From: Roseisalinus antarcticus
Lineage (GTDB): Bacteria; Pseudomonadota; Alphaproteobacteria; Rhodobacterales; Rhodobacteraceae
Direction of reading: 5' to 3'
Length of the DNA stretch: 39,193 bases
Assembly: GCF_900172355.1 (NCBI RefSeq)
Contig: NZ_FWFZ01000029.1
Coordinates: 1-39,193, forward strand
Position 1 is the stretch's first letter, and each line of letters opens with the position of its first letter. Of the stretch, positions 14,832 to 23,800 are shown piece by piece. The notes below the pieces were generated by a model. It did not search any database. It was not told the origin of the DNA and saw nothing but the letters and a program-made list of their open reading frames with translations. The translations under genes and the position numbers were made by a program.

Positions 14832-15425
14832 ATGGCTATTCTCAAGTTCTCTGCCTCCGCAGTCGCGGCGCAGATCGCTCATGCGCGCGCCTGCAAGACC
14901 TTCCTGCCCAACTGGAACGGGCCCATTGATCGGCCTGCCTTGATCCTCATCGTCGGCAATGGCGTGCATCTGCGCTCGAACGGCATCGATGGCACGACCA
15001 CCCGCATCGTCACCACCGAGCAGGCCGATCCCTCCTTCGCCTTCGCCGATGGCATGAACCCGATTCGCGATACGGATTGGATGGCGCAACGGCGCATCGC
15101 ATTCCGCGATCTGACCGGCCAGTTCTACACCGACATCCTCGATGATGTGCAGGTGCTCATAGACCGGGGGCAGGGGACGATCCGGCTCGCCACAGATGGC
15201 CACAGCATCCGTGTCTTCGTGCGCCGGGCCTCGGACTATCTCATCGGCGGGACCTACGAGGTGCCCTCGGGCCTTGGCGGTACCTTCCGGGTCATCCTCA
15301 AGGATGCCTGCGATACCTTCGCGATCGTGCAGAACTGCGGTAATTGCGAGGATTTCGACGCGATGCAGCCCTATCGCGTACCGCTCGATGCGCTGATGGA
15401 GATCGATGACCGGAGGGCGGCATAA
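14832..15425 (+). CDS. DUF3085-like protein
   Basis: 197 aa. The opening KFSASAVAAQIAHARACKTF and the segment GPIDRPALILIVGNGVHLRS followed by NGI resemble DUF3085 proteins, small plasmid-borne proteins of unknown role. The C-terminal third (GTYEVPSGLGGTFRVILKDA) is less familiar. ATG 14832 has GAAAGACATCCCC upstream. It follows the ParB-like gene and a strong hairpin. The family call is from memory of short motifs. Confidence 0.6.
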   Translation: MAILKFSASAVAAQIAHARACKTFLPNWNGPIDRPALILIVGNGVHLRSNGIDGTTTRIVTTEQADPSFAFADGMNPIRDTDWMAQRRIAFRDLTGQFYTDILDDVQVLIDRGQGTIRLATDGHSIRVFVRRASDYLIGGTYEVPSGLGGTFRVILKDACDTFAIVQNCGNCEDFDAMQPYRVPLDALMEIDDRRAA

Positions 15426-15447
15426 CGCGCCCTTTCTCAAACAAGCA

Positions 15448-15493
15448 TCGCCAATACCCTGCCGGGCCTGCGGCCCTCTCGGGACATTGGCGA
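15448..15493 (+). promoter_or_regulatory. Nested hairpin in leader
   Basis: Outer arms TCGCCAAT / ATTGGCGA are perfect; inside them GGGCC-tgc-GGCCC forms a second stem. The structure ends 35 bases ahead of the next ATG. No T-run, so a regulatory or mRNA-processing structure is likelier than a terminator. Confidence 0.5.
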
Positions 15494-15528
15494 CAACAAT
15501 TTTCCCCAATGAGAGAAAGGACTCTGAA

Positions 15529-16182
15529 ATGGGGTGGCTCTTCTACACCGACCGCCGCGTCCAGACCTACGCGGATGAGAAAGCGGAAATCGCTCGTCTT
15601 TGCAGCTTCGAGACCGACACGCGCAAGACCGAACTGGTGAAAGCCTGCAAGGTCGGCTCCACCTGGTATGCTGCGGCGCGGATCACCAATCTCGATGGCA
15701 CCCCAGTCGAGGACGCGACCTATGTCACCGATCCAGACGGTTCCATCACCTTCGGGGCGGTGTTCCTGACGCGCTACGACGACGGTTGCTGGGGCTACAA
15801 GGACATGGAGGAAAGCGCCGGCCCCGTTGAGTCCCGCGCGCCACTGTCTTTGCTCAACCTGCTCTCCGGTCTGAAAGACTCCGACAGCTACGCGCAGGCC
15901 TGGCGCCAGCGCTGCCGGGACTGGGCCGCGATCCCGGACTACGAGGAAGGCGACAAAATCAAGCTCGCAGCACCTGTGACGCTCACCGATGGCAGTACAT
16001 GCCAGATCGTCACGGCCACCCAATACAGGCGGGGGCGGCAAAAGCGGCGGTGCTATCGCATCGAAGAAACTGGCGGCCTCGTGCGCCTCTCGAAAGCCTC
16101 GCTCGCCGGATCGGCTCTCCTCAGTTCCGCGAAAGGCGCGTCAAGCCCGGTGTTGGCGGAGTTTCTGGCCGGGCGAGATTAG
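15529..16182 (+). CDS. DUF6927-like hypothetical protein
   Basis: 217 aa from ATG 15529 (GAAAGGACTCTGAA upstream). The MGWLFYTDRRVQTYADEKAE start and the middle GSITFGAVFLTRYDDGCWGY, KDMEESAGP resemble DUF6927-type plasmid proteins of unknown function. The C-terminal part has a strand-rich GDKIKLAAPVTLTDGSTCQI segment. No membrane or secretion signal. It closes the ParB/DUF3085 subgroup before a toxin-antitoxin promoter. Confidence 0.6.
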   Translation: MGWLFYTDRRVQTYADEKAEIARLCSFETDTRKTELVKACKVGSTWYAAARITNLDGTPVEDATYVTDPDGSITFGAVFLTRYDDGCWGYKDMEESAGPVESRAPLSLLNLLSGLKDSDSYAQAWRQRCRDWAAIPDYEEGDKIKLAAPVTLTDGSTCQIVTATQYRRGRQKRRCYRIEETGGLVRLSKASLAGSALLSSAKGASSPVLAEFLAGRD

Positions 16183-16233
16183 GTCCTGCGTCGGACGGTT
16201 GATCGACCTGCCCGGCGAGAGCAAATTCTGCGG

Positions 16234-16268
16234 CTTGTCTTGACAAGGCAATGCAAATGCATTACCTA
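16234..16268 (+). promoter_or_regulatory. Promoter and double operator of prlF-yhaV
   Basis: TTGACA (16240-16245), 17 bases, TACCTA (16263-16268). Two perfect palindromes sit on it: CTTGTC-TT-GACAAG (16234-16247), covering the -35 box, and AATGCA-AA-TGCATT (16250-16263) in the spacer. This layout fits tight autorepression by the AbrB-like antitoxin. Confidence 0.72.
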
Positions 16269-16307
16269 ACGCAAGCAGTAAAGACCCCTTTCTTTCAGGA
16301 AACTGCC

Positions 16308-16634
16308 ATGACAGCGCTCGCACAAGATGTATCGAAACTCACGGATCGGTATCAGACGACCGTTCCGGCGGGTGTGCGCAAGCAGCTCAAGCTGGGCAAG
16401 GGCGACCAGATTCGCTACTGCACCGAGCCGAGTGGCAGGGTCTATATCGAGCCCGTGCGCAGCGACGAGGAAGATCCCGTGCTTGGCGCCTTTCTCGATT
16501 TTGTCGAGGCCGATATCAAGGCGCATCCGGACCGCATTCGGGCGTTCGATGGCGCTTTGCATGACCGTCTTGCATCACTGGTCAGAGACGTTGACGTCGA
16601 TCTCGATGCCCCGCTTTCGCTCGAGGATGAATGA
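16308..16634 (+). CDS. prlF: PrlF-family antitoxin
   Basis: 108 aa from ATG 16308 (AGGAAACTGCC upstream). An AbrB/SpoVT-type swapped-hairpin domain opens the protein (LTDRYQTTVPAGVRKQLKLG, KGDQIRYCTEPSGRVYIEPV). The acidic C-terminal part (DPVLGAFLDFVEADIKAHPD) matches PrlF/SohA antitoxins, which bind and silence the YhaV ribonuclease. Its stop overlaps the toxin start (ATGA). Two palindromes at the promoter suggest autoregulation. Confidence 0.88.
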   Translation: MTALAQDVSKLTDRYQTTVPAGVRKQLKLGKGDQIRYCTEPSGRVYIEPVRSDEEDPVLGAFLDFVEADIKAHPDRIRAFDGALHDRLASLVRDVDVDLDAPLSLEDE

Positions 16635-17149
16635 CTGGCGATACGGTGCCTGCCCAAGCGCCACTCGTCGTAAATGGATGGTCGATTTATGCGCATCCGC
16701 TCTTTCTTGATCAGCTCGAAGGGCTGACCCTCGAGGCCGAGGCGCGAAGAACGCGCGATCCCAAGACCTGGCGCAAAAAGAACTGCACGAAACGGCTGGC
16801 CGCTATCTTCAAGCTGGTGACCGAGGCCATACCGGCGGATCCGGGTGCCGCGGCATTCCGGCAAGGCGGCACACTCGGCGATCATCGCAAGCACTGGTTC
16901 CGGGCGAAATTCTTCCAACAGTATAGGTTGTTCTACCGGTTCAACAGTGACGCGAAGGTCATCGTGGTGGCATGGGTGAACGACGACAAGACCCTGCGCG
17001 CCTACGGCAGCAAAACGGATGCCTATGCGACATTCAAAGGGATGTTGGAAGATGGCAATCCACCTGACAGTTTCGACGCGCTCATCAAAGAAGCCGCGAC
17101 GGCAGAAAAGCGTTTCGAGAAGTCTCTTGAAGCGGCGCCTGGCCGTTGA
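16631..17149 (+). CDS. yhaV: YhaV-family toxin (RelE-fold ribonuclease)
   Basis: 172 aa, the usual YhaV length. Family marks: VVNGWSIYAHPLFLDQLEGL, RLAAIFKLVTEAIPADPGAA, QGGTLGDHRKHWFRAKFFQQ then YRLFYRF, and VIVVAWVNDDKTLRAYGSKT. YhaV cleaves mRNA in association with ribosomes. It is translationally coupled to prlF by a 4-base overlap. The reading frame is intact, so the module is probably active and helps keep the element. Confidence 0.9.
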   Translation: MTGDTVPAQAPLVVNGWSIYAHPLFLDQLEGLTLEAEARRTRDPKTWRKKNCTKRLAAIFKLVTEAIPADPGAAAFRQGGTLGDHRKHWFRAKFFQQYRLFYRFNSDAKVIVVAWVNDDKTLRAYGSKTDAYATFKGMLEDGNPPDSFDALIKEAATAEKRFEKSLEAAPGR

Positions 17150-17447
17150 GATGGCTTTGGGAGCGCCCGCGACGCACAGGCAGCGCTATGGCTGTCAACC
17201 AAATGCCCGAACGCCTGTATCCGCGCGCGCCACCTGCCAGCCTGGCAAAAGGCAGAGGAAGACGTCAAATCATTGCTCAAAGAGAAGCGATTGCCAGCTC
17301 TCTAGCGGGCCTCTCTCAAGGCGGAACGCGCGCGAATTCGCATCGTGATAGGGCAGATTTCGGGGGAGTAATCGGCCAAGATATGGTTTTGCCTTGGGCA
17401 GAACCAAACTTTCTGCAATGCAATGATGTCAACCGAGGGGGATCAGG
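17150..17447. other. Gap without a complete gene; possible remnant
   Basis: Directly after the yhaV stop, in the same frame, a codon-like stretch continues to a TAG near 17308 (it includes AALWLSTKCPNACIRARHLP and AEEDVKSLLKEKRL). It has no start codon of its own and I do not recognise it. The rest up to 17447 shows nothing beyond a GGGGATCAGG ahead of the next gene. Confidence 0.35.
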
Positions 17448-19556
17448 GTGGACGCGTTTCTTTCAAAGATGGTTCGGGCCGTGGAAGCGCCAAAGTTGCC
17501 GTTGCAGCAGTCAGAGCTTTTACGGCGGTGTGGCAAGGATCTTCTGACGCGCCCGGACCTCTGCGCTGCGCTGATCCAAGAGGCCGCAAGTGGCCCATTG
17601 TCGGACGGCCAGATGGCGATGCTGGTCGCCGCACTGGATGAGGCCCGCATGGCCGATGAGAACGGGCAGCGCAAAGGGCGCACCTTCCTGGATGACATGC
17701 GCGATGTGGTGGCCTTGCTCGACGCCGACCTGACATCCCAAACGGCCTTGTCTCTCTCCAGCGCCTGGACGCGTGCGGGCCTGACCCCGCCACCATCGCT
17801 GGCCCATGCGGTCATCTCCGAAGACCCGGATGCCTTTGCTGACATCAACGGTATTCCCGACATCCCCGATGAGATGTTCGACGGCATCTTCAAAGGCTTC
17901 AATGACATCGGCGAAGACTCGGTTTCGGCCATGCTGGCGATGCTGGACGAGATGCTGCCAACCTTGCCGCCAGAAGCGCGCTTTGCTTTCATTCGCAAAC
18001 TCGCTACCCGACCAGAGTCCCTATGTGGAGATGCCGCCGCAGCGCTGCTTCTTGCGACAGACGCCTCGGTGAGCTCCGGCGCGCTAACCGGTCTCGCTCT
18101 GCGCCAGCAGGCGGGTGATCTGTCTCAAACCTTGTTATCGCGCATCACCTTGATCCGAAGCTGGCTACAAGACCCTGACACCTTGCGCGGTATGGATGAG
18201 ATCATCCGATCCGCCCTCAAAACTGGGACGCCGGCAACTGACACGCGCTCAAAACCCAAGATCCACCGCGTTGTATCCTCGATGGTCGATGGCAGCGGTG
18301 CGCAGAGCCTCTCTATGGCCATTCAATCGGGTGGCCGACGTGCTTTGGCGGTGGTGCTGCTCAAACAGGGGTTTGGCGTGAAAGACGCTTTTGTGCTTCC
18401 GTGCACCAGCGCCTCCGAGCAAAAACAGATGATCGCGCAGATTGCAAATGAGTCAGGCGCCTTGGAGGCAACAACAGATTATGCGTTCACCGCTCTGTCC
18501 TGGGCGCTTGCGGACGGTCAAGCGAACGGGACAATGCCCGCCGCGGGTCTGCTCGATGTCGTCGAGACCGCAGGTTTTGCCGATCTGCGCCCGCGATCGG
18601 CAGATATTGCAGACATCGCGGCCATTGCTGACCCCGAAGGCGCCGTCTCCACTCTCTCCGTCCGCGCACGCGGCAGCCTGATCATGGCGAGTGAGCATTG
18701 GCCTGATCACTTCCCGATCTCGGACAGCTGGTTCGAGGACAGCGACGCATCGTCAGATGCCATCGAAAGTGCAACGACCCAAAATGCCATGACCCGCAAG
18801 CTTTGGCAGCATCTGGAGACCCGCCGCGACTTTTGGGCCATGATCTTTGCCCGCAATGCCGCCTTGCTGGCGGCTGCAAAGAACCCCACAACGCCTGAGC
18901 TTGTCGCCGTGGCCCAGGCCATGTCCGAGGGCCGCGACCTGAAGAAGGCCCCGATCATGCATTTCGTGCACGCCATGAGCTTTGAGGCGTGGGTTCATCA
19001 GGACGCGCCGCCGATGCCGTTCGGCGGTCTTGAGGTCACCGAAGAACGCGCGGCCCCGGGAACCTACGCCGAGGTCGCACCGTTCGGCACAAAGGAACAA
19101 AAGGCGCTGGATAAGCTTCTGCGTCCGGCCAAGATCACACCCGCCTGGATGGAAGGCTTTTTGACAGGTCTTTGCACCGCTCCCAAGTTCATCAAACCCT
19201 CCGAGTGGATCATCACGATTTTCAATGTCGTGGCAGAAGATCTCGCCTCCGATGCGGACTTGCAAAAACTCCTCGACCTGATCGTAATAGCCTACAATCA
19301 CCGTCTGTCCTTGCTGCGGGACGGCGCTCCGGCGGAGGCGCTGTTCCCGGCGGACCCGGTCCTGTTTTCCATCTGGGCTGACGGCTATTTAACAGCATGG
19401 GAAGCGCATAAACCCCATTGGCCTAACAAATCCCTCGGCAAAGACGGCAAAGCCATGCGCGCGCTCCTCGAACAGGCGGCGGATTTCAAAACCAAACCGG
19501 ACCAAGCTCCCGCCTTGCACAAATGGCTGATCAAGCAATGTGACAAGCAGAAATGA
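17448..19556 (+). CDS. 702-aa protein with C-terminal UPF0149 (YgfB-like) domain
   Basis: The last 150 residues or so match the UPF0149 form: ITPAWMEGFLTGLCTAPKFI, KPSEWIITIFN and LFSIWADGYLTAWEAH near the end. UPF0149 proteins normally have about 190 residues and an unclear role. Here about 540 residues precede the domain; they are rich in helices and acidic, Ala-rich repeats without a recognisable enzyme motif. GTG 17448 (GGGGATCAGG upstream) is the likely start; ATG 17469 is the alternative. It stands alone between two toxin-antitoxin modules, in a position typical of cargo rather than backbone. Confidence 0.7.
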   Translation: MDAFLSKMVRAVEAPKLPLQQSELLRRCGKDLLTRPDLCAALIQEAASGPLSDGQMAMLVAALDEARMADENGQRKGRTFLDDMRDVVALLDADLTSQTALSLSSAWTRAGLTPPPSLAHAVISEDPDAFADINGIPDIPDEMFDGIFKGFNDIGEDSVSAMLAMLDEMLPTLPPEARFAFIRKLATRPESLCGDAAAALLLATDASVSSGALTGLALRQQAGDLSQTLLSRITLIRSWLQDPDTLRGMDEIIRSALKTGTPATDTRSKPKIHRVVSSMVDGSGAQSLSMAIQSGGRRALAVVLLKQGFGVKDAFVLPCTSASEQKQMIAQIANESGALEATTDYAFTALSWALADGQANGTMPAAGLLDVVETAGFADLRPRSADIADIAAIADPEGAVSTLSVRARGSLIMASEHWPDHFPISDSWFEDSDASSDAIESATTQNAMTRKLWQHLETRRDFWAMIFARNAALLAAAKNPTTPELVAVAQAMSEGRDLKKAPIMHFVHAMSFEAWVHQDAPPMPFGGLEVTEERAAPGTYAEVAPFGTKEQKALDKLLRPAKITPAWMEGFLTGLCTAPKFIKPSEWIITIFNVVAEDLASDADLQKLLDLIVIAYNHRLSLLRDGAPAEALFPADPVLFSIWADGYLTAWEAHKPHWPNKSLGKDGKAMRALLEQAADFKTKPDQAPALHKWLIKQCDKQK

Positions 19557-19615
19557 TAGCTTTCTTGGGTTGACTATCAGGATAAGTCGCGGAAATCGGA
19601 AACTGCATGCTTTGC

Positions 19616-19696
19616 ACGCAAATCGGGGTGGAACCTGAATTCGACCAGAGCGCCGCCTATGTCGAAGGGTGGCTTGAGGCGATGAAAGAGATAGAG
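19616..19696 (+). pseudogene. Fragment resembling the ArdC C-terminus
   Basis: The reading VEPEFDQSAAYVEGWLEAMK matches the closing part of ArdC-type proteins; compare NAAYLYNWLRVLRSDK in the complete copy at 10968. No upstream part is present and the frame becomes meaningless soon after. It looks like the scar of a second ardC lost by deletion next to the UPF0149 gene. Confidence 0.4.
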
Positions 19697-19766
19697 ATTT
19701 CAAGGCTCTTATCGTTCGGGAAACTTTGCTGTAACGTTCGATCAACACGTCAATGGGAGACCCGAG

Positions 19767-19931
19767 TTGAAACAGCCTTCAGATCGCAAACAGGCCTGCG
19801 ACAAAGTCGACGGGTCCAAGGTCCAATCCCCCGACCGCCGGTCTCAGGTCGTTCTGAGCGTTACCGATATACCGAGTTACCTAGGCGAGCTTCTGGATAG
19901 GGGGCTCGACGACCATTTCCGTGACCGCTGA
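19767..19931 (+). CDS. Possible 54-aa protein ahead of a RelB-like gene
   Basis: TTG 19767 has GGGAG 8 bases upstream and opens a frame ending at 19931, with a tail QVVLSVTDIPSYLGELLDRG. Its end overlaps the GTG of the next small gene by 11 bases. The coding bias is plausible but the start codon is weak and no family is recognised. Confidence 0.3.
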   Translation: MKQPSDRKQACDKVDGSKVQSPDRRSQVVLSVTDIPSYLGELLDRGLDDHFRDR

Positions 19932-20067
19932 AACGAAGTCCCACGATGCCTGGTTTCGATCCAGGGTGCAGGAAGCGCTCAAAGACCCGCGCCCGCCGAT
20001 ATCGCACGCCCACGCGATGCATCAGTTGCAGACGTTGATTGACGAAAAGTGCCAGGAGCAAACTTGA
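19921..20067 (+). CDS. Short RelB/DinJ-like antitoxin fragment or orphan
   Basis: 48 aa from GTG 19921. The core SHDAWFRSRVQEALKDPRPP followed by ISHAHAMHQLQTLIDEK resembles the C-terminal toxin-binding part of RelB-type antitoxins (DAWFRxxVQxALxDPRP with a following helix). No RelE-type toxin follows; the Doc pair begins instead. It is either an orphan antitoxin or the end of a decayed module. The stop codon overlaps the -35 box of the next promoter. Confidence 0.5.
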   Translation: MTAETKSHDAWFRSRVQEALKDPRPPISHAHAMHQLQTLIDEKCQEQT

Positions 20068-20101
20068 CCTAGTGCAGAGGTTTCGTATATACATATGTAT
20101 A
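20064..20101 (+). promoter_or_regulatory. Promoter/operator of the MazE-like/Doc pair
   Basis: TTGACC (20064-20069), 16 bases, TATATA (20086-20091). The perfect 14-base palindrome TATACATATGTATA (20088-20101) covers the -10 box and the start site, a natural operator for the AbrB-type antitoxin. Confidence 0.7.
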
Positions 20102-20118
20102 ACCACGGGAGGCCTACC

Positions 20119-20343
20119 ATGATCGAAGCAAAAATCCGCAAAGTCGGCAATTCCGCCGTTGTGACACTCAGCACCGAGATGCTCGCGCTTCTGGATGCCA
20201 AGGAGGGGGATACCCTCTATGCGGTGCGCACGGATGATGGCGGGCTGAAGCTGATGACGGAAAACCCCGAGCTGCAGGCCGCACTTGCGGCAGCCGAGAT
20301 CGTCATGGATGAGAACCGCGATCTGCTTCAAGCACTTGCATGA
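20119..20343 (+). CDS. AbrB/MazE-type antitoxin of the Doc toxin
   Basis: 74 aa from ATG 20119 (CGGGAGGCCTACC upstream). A short AbrB-type domain (EAKIRKVGNSAVVTLSTEML, ALLDAKEGDTLYAVRTDDGG) is followed by a helical tail (ELQAALAAAEIVMDENRDLL) that would block the toxin's active site. The stop overlaps the doc start by 4 bases. Antitoxins of this fold, rather than Phd, accompany many Doc toxins in alphaproteobacteria. Confidence 0.85.
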   Translation: MIEAKIRKVGNSAVVTLSTEMLALLDAKEGDTLYAVRTDDGGLKLMTENPELQAALAAAEIVMDENRDLLQALA

Positions 20344-20735
20344 GCGATTGGGTCTGGGTTCCGCTGGCGGCCTTGTATGTCGTCCATGATCGCCAGATCG
20401 CGCGCCACGGCGGTGCGCCGGGGACCCGTGATCCGGCTCTTCTTGAAATGGGATGCGCCCGGGCGTTGAACCGGGCGTCCTATGAGGACGCAGATGTCTT
20501 CGCGATCGCGGCGGCCTATGCCTATGGCATTGCAAAAGCACATGCCTTTGTCGATGGCAACAAGCGCACCGCTTTCGTGGCAGCCTTTACATTCTTGCGG
20601 CTCAATGGCGTGTATCTGCGACCCGATCCCGGAAAGGGTGTCCGGATGATGGAAGACCTTGCCGCCGATCAGGTGAGTGAGGACGCATTTGCCACATGGC
20701 TGCGCGACCTATCCACGGAGACCGACGCAGTCTGA
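20340..20735 (+). CDS. doc: Death-on-curing (Doc) toxin, Fic fold
   Basis: 131 aa. The active-site motif HAFVDGNKRTAFVAAFTFLR is the Fic/Doc signature (HxFxDGNKR). Doc inactivates elongation factor Tu by phosphorylation. The opening ALYVVHDRQIARHGGAPGTR and DPALLEMGCARALNR is typical of the family. The gene is intact and coupled to its antitoxin by ATGA overlap, forming the third complete toxin-antitoxin pair of the element. Confidence 0.92.
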   Translation: MSDWVWVPLAALYVVHDRQIARHGGAPGTRDPALLEMGCARALNRASYEDADVFAIAAAYAYGIAKAHAFVDGNKRTAFVAAFTFLRLNGVYLRPDPGKGVRMMEDLAADQVSEDAFATWLRDLSTETDAV

Positions 20736-20801
20736 TCGCATTGGCGATCCTGTCTGGTCCTTTCTGATCTGACCCTGTTTTTGATTTCGGATACTCATCC
20801 G

Positions 20802-20853
20802 CAAAAGGGAAAAGTGGGCTTTTTGTCCTTTGGAACTCAGACCCTGATCCAAA
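20802..20853 (+). repeat. Dispersed leader motif, copy 4, with hairpin
   Basis: AAAAGGGAAAAGTGGGCTTT then TTTGTCC. CTTTGGA and TCCAAAG then form a 7-bp stem that ends at the AAAGGA ribosome binding site of the large helicase gene. Confidence 0.6.
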
Positions 20854-20864
20854 GGAAAATCCCC

Positions 20865-23800
20865 ATGTCCAGGCCCAAACCGGCAAACTCGGCTCTCTCA
20901 ATCTCCGACGCTGATCTCGTCTCTGCGCTGGCGCAAATCGGCGTGGAGATCGACAACCCACCCCTGCGTAGTTCAGCGCTCGCGCGGATCATGCGCGAGA
21001 CGTTTCATTGCAGCGATGCCGGGGGCGCCTGGGACTGGCGGATGGCCTACGACCTGATGCAGGCCGCGGCCATCCGGGTGCTGGTGTGTGGGGACGACGC
21101 GGCATGTGACGTCGCCACCGCAAAGCTCCTCGCCTCCCGGCTCCTGACAGAAACGCGTCGGTCAGAGCAGCAGATCCGGCTGCAGCAGTTTTCCACGCCT
21201 CTGCCGTTTGCCTCCCTGGCGGTGCGGGCGGCAGCCATTCGCAAGGACGAGACCGTGCTGGAGCCCTCGGCTGGCACCGGTGCCCTCGCCGCTTTCGCCG
21301 CCCAGGCCGGTGCCACGCTTTTGCTCAACGAGATCGACCCCTTTCGCCAGCGCCTCCTGCGCGCCCTCTTCGGCGGCGAGGTCACAGGCCATGACGGCGA
21401 GCATATCGACGATCTGCTGCAGACGCCGGTTCTACCCGACGTCGTGGTGATGAATCCGCCCTTCGCATCCTCGGTCGACCGCTCCCGGGACAAGCACATC
21501 GCTGCAAAACATCTCATCGCTGCCGCGAAGCGCCTGGCACCCGGCGGGCGGCTTGTGGCGATCATGCCGCCGGGGTTCAGCCCGGAGCGTGATGCCGCGC
21601 ATTGGTCTCGCGCCTGCGGCCTGCTTACGCCGCGCCTAGCGCTGACGATGCCCGGACAGGTTTACCGCAAGCTCGGCACCTCGGTGGAGACCCAGCTGAT
21701 GGTCTTCGACAAGGTGCAAGAGGACGGCGAGCTCATCCGCGCCACAGTACAGGATCTGGAGGAAGCCCTTCCTTTTGTCGACGCTGTGGCCGCGACCCGA
21801 CCCGAGTTGCGCCCCGCCCAACGGGCGGCGATAAGCCCTCATGCGCGATCGGTCGGTCCAGCATCTGTCGCGCGCAAGCACCCAGCTGATGTTGTCGCCG
21901 CCGCCAAGCCCCGCGCCAATGCCGCCATCCCGCTCAGCTTCACAAGCTTCGATGTCCCGCGCGACAACACGCCCGTCTCGGACATCTATGCGCGCTACCG
22001 CCCGCAGCGGATCGAGATCGCGGGCGCGCAAGAACATCCCACGCCACTCGTCGAGAGCATCGCCATGGCCTCTGTCGCACCGCCCATGCCCTCAGGCGCG
22101 GCCAGTGCGGAATTGCGCCTGCCCGCCAAGCTGATCGAGGAGGGACATCTCTCCGAGGCGCAGCTCGAGACCATCATCATGGCACATGATGCCCACGGGC
22201 GTGACTTGCCGGGGCGGTTTACGATTGATGACGACCAGACCAAGCTGACGCGCGCCGATGATGATCCCAACGCAAGCGCCTATCGCCTCGCCTATTTCCT
22301 CGGGGACGGCACCGGCTGCGGCAAGGGACGCGAATGCGCCGGGCTGATCCTCGTGAACTGGCTTGCCGGGCGCAGGAAGGCGATCTGGGTCTCCAAGTCC
22401 GCCACGCTCATCGAGGACGCCATTCGCGACTGGACCGATCTCGGTGGCTCGCCCGCCGACATTCAGCCGCTCTCCAAATGGAAACCGGACCAGCCCATCC
22501 CCATGGGCGATGGCATACTCTTCGCGACCTACGCCACGCTGCGTTCCGCGGGCAAACGCGGCACCACGCGGCTGACCCAGATCCTTGATTGGATGGGCGA
22601 GGGGTTCGACGGCGTGCTGGCTTTCGACGAGGCCCATGCCATGCAAAACGCTGCCGGGTCTGGTGAGGGCAGGGGGATCAAACCTTCCCAGCAGGGCCTT
22701 GCAGGGCTGCGGCTGCAACTGGCCGCGCCGCGTGCCCGCGTGTTCTACATCTCTGCCACGGGCGCCACCAGTGTTCACAACCTGGCCTACGCGGCGCGTC
22801 TCGGTCTCTGGGGGCAGGGCCCCGAATACCCCTTCCCGAGCCGCGAGAGCTTTGTCTCGGCGATGGAAGCGGGCGGCGTGGCGGCCATGGAGGTGGTCGC
22901 GCGCGATCTCAAGACGCTCGGGCTCTACACGGCCCGCGCGCTCAGCTTCGATGGCGTTGAATATGATGTGCTCGAACACGCGCTCACCCCGGCACAGATC
23001 GAAATCTACGACGCCTATGCGACCGCCTTCCGCACGATCCACCACAATCTCGAGGCTGCCCTGACTGCCACCGGCGTCAATGATGCCTCAGGCGAGACCA
23101 ATGCCTCGGCCGCACGCGCCTCGGCCAAGTCCCGGTTTGAAAGCACCAAGCAGCGGTTTTTCAATCATCTCCTGATGGGCATGAAAGCCCCGACCATCAT
23201 CCGTGCCATCGAGGAAGATCTGGCAGCAGGCCATGCCTGCGTCATCCAGGTGGTCTCGACGGGCGAAAGCCTGCTCAAGCGGCGGCTTGAGACGATGGAC
23301 CCGGAGGATGAACTCGTCGAGGGTGCCTTGACGCCGCGCGACTATGTTCTCGGCTACCTCGAACAGGCTTTCCCGATCCATGCGCAAAAGCTGGTCGAGA
23401 TCGATGGCAACATGGTGGCCGAGCCGCTCCGCGATGAGACCGGCGCGCTCGTCGTCTCGCGTGAGGCGCTCGCCCTGCGCGATGCGGCCATGATGGAGTT
23501 GATGACGCTCGCCCCGATCCCCTCGGCGCTCGACCAGATCCTATGGGCCTGCGGCGATGAGGCCGTCGCGGAGGTCACGGGGCGGTCGATCCGGCCCCTC
23601 AAGGCCGAAGACGGCCATCTCTTCATCGAGAAGCGTGCCGCCAGCAGCAATTCGTCTGAGACCCAAGCCTTCATGGACGGCGAGAAGGATGTCCTGATCT
23701 TCTCCGATGCGGGCGGGACGGGCCGCTCCTATCATGCCTCGAGATCGGCGAAGAACCAGAAGCGGCGGCGGCACTACCTGCTGGAGCCCGGCTGGCGCGC

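Noticed and set aside
14352-15509. Minus-strand frame of 385 codons
   Set aside because: It crosses two real plus-strand genes and the hairpin between them; composition is typical of an antisense shadow.
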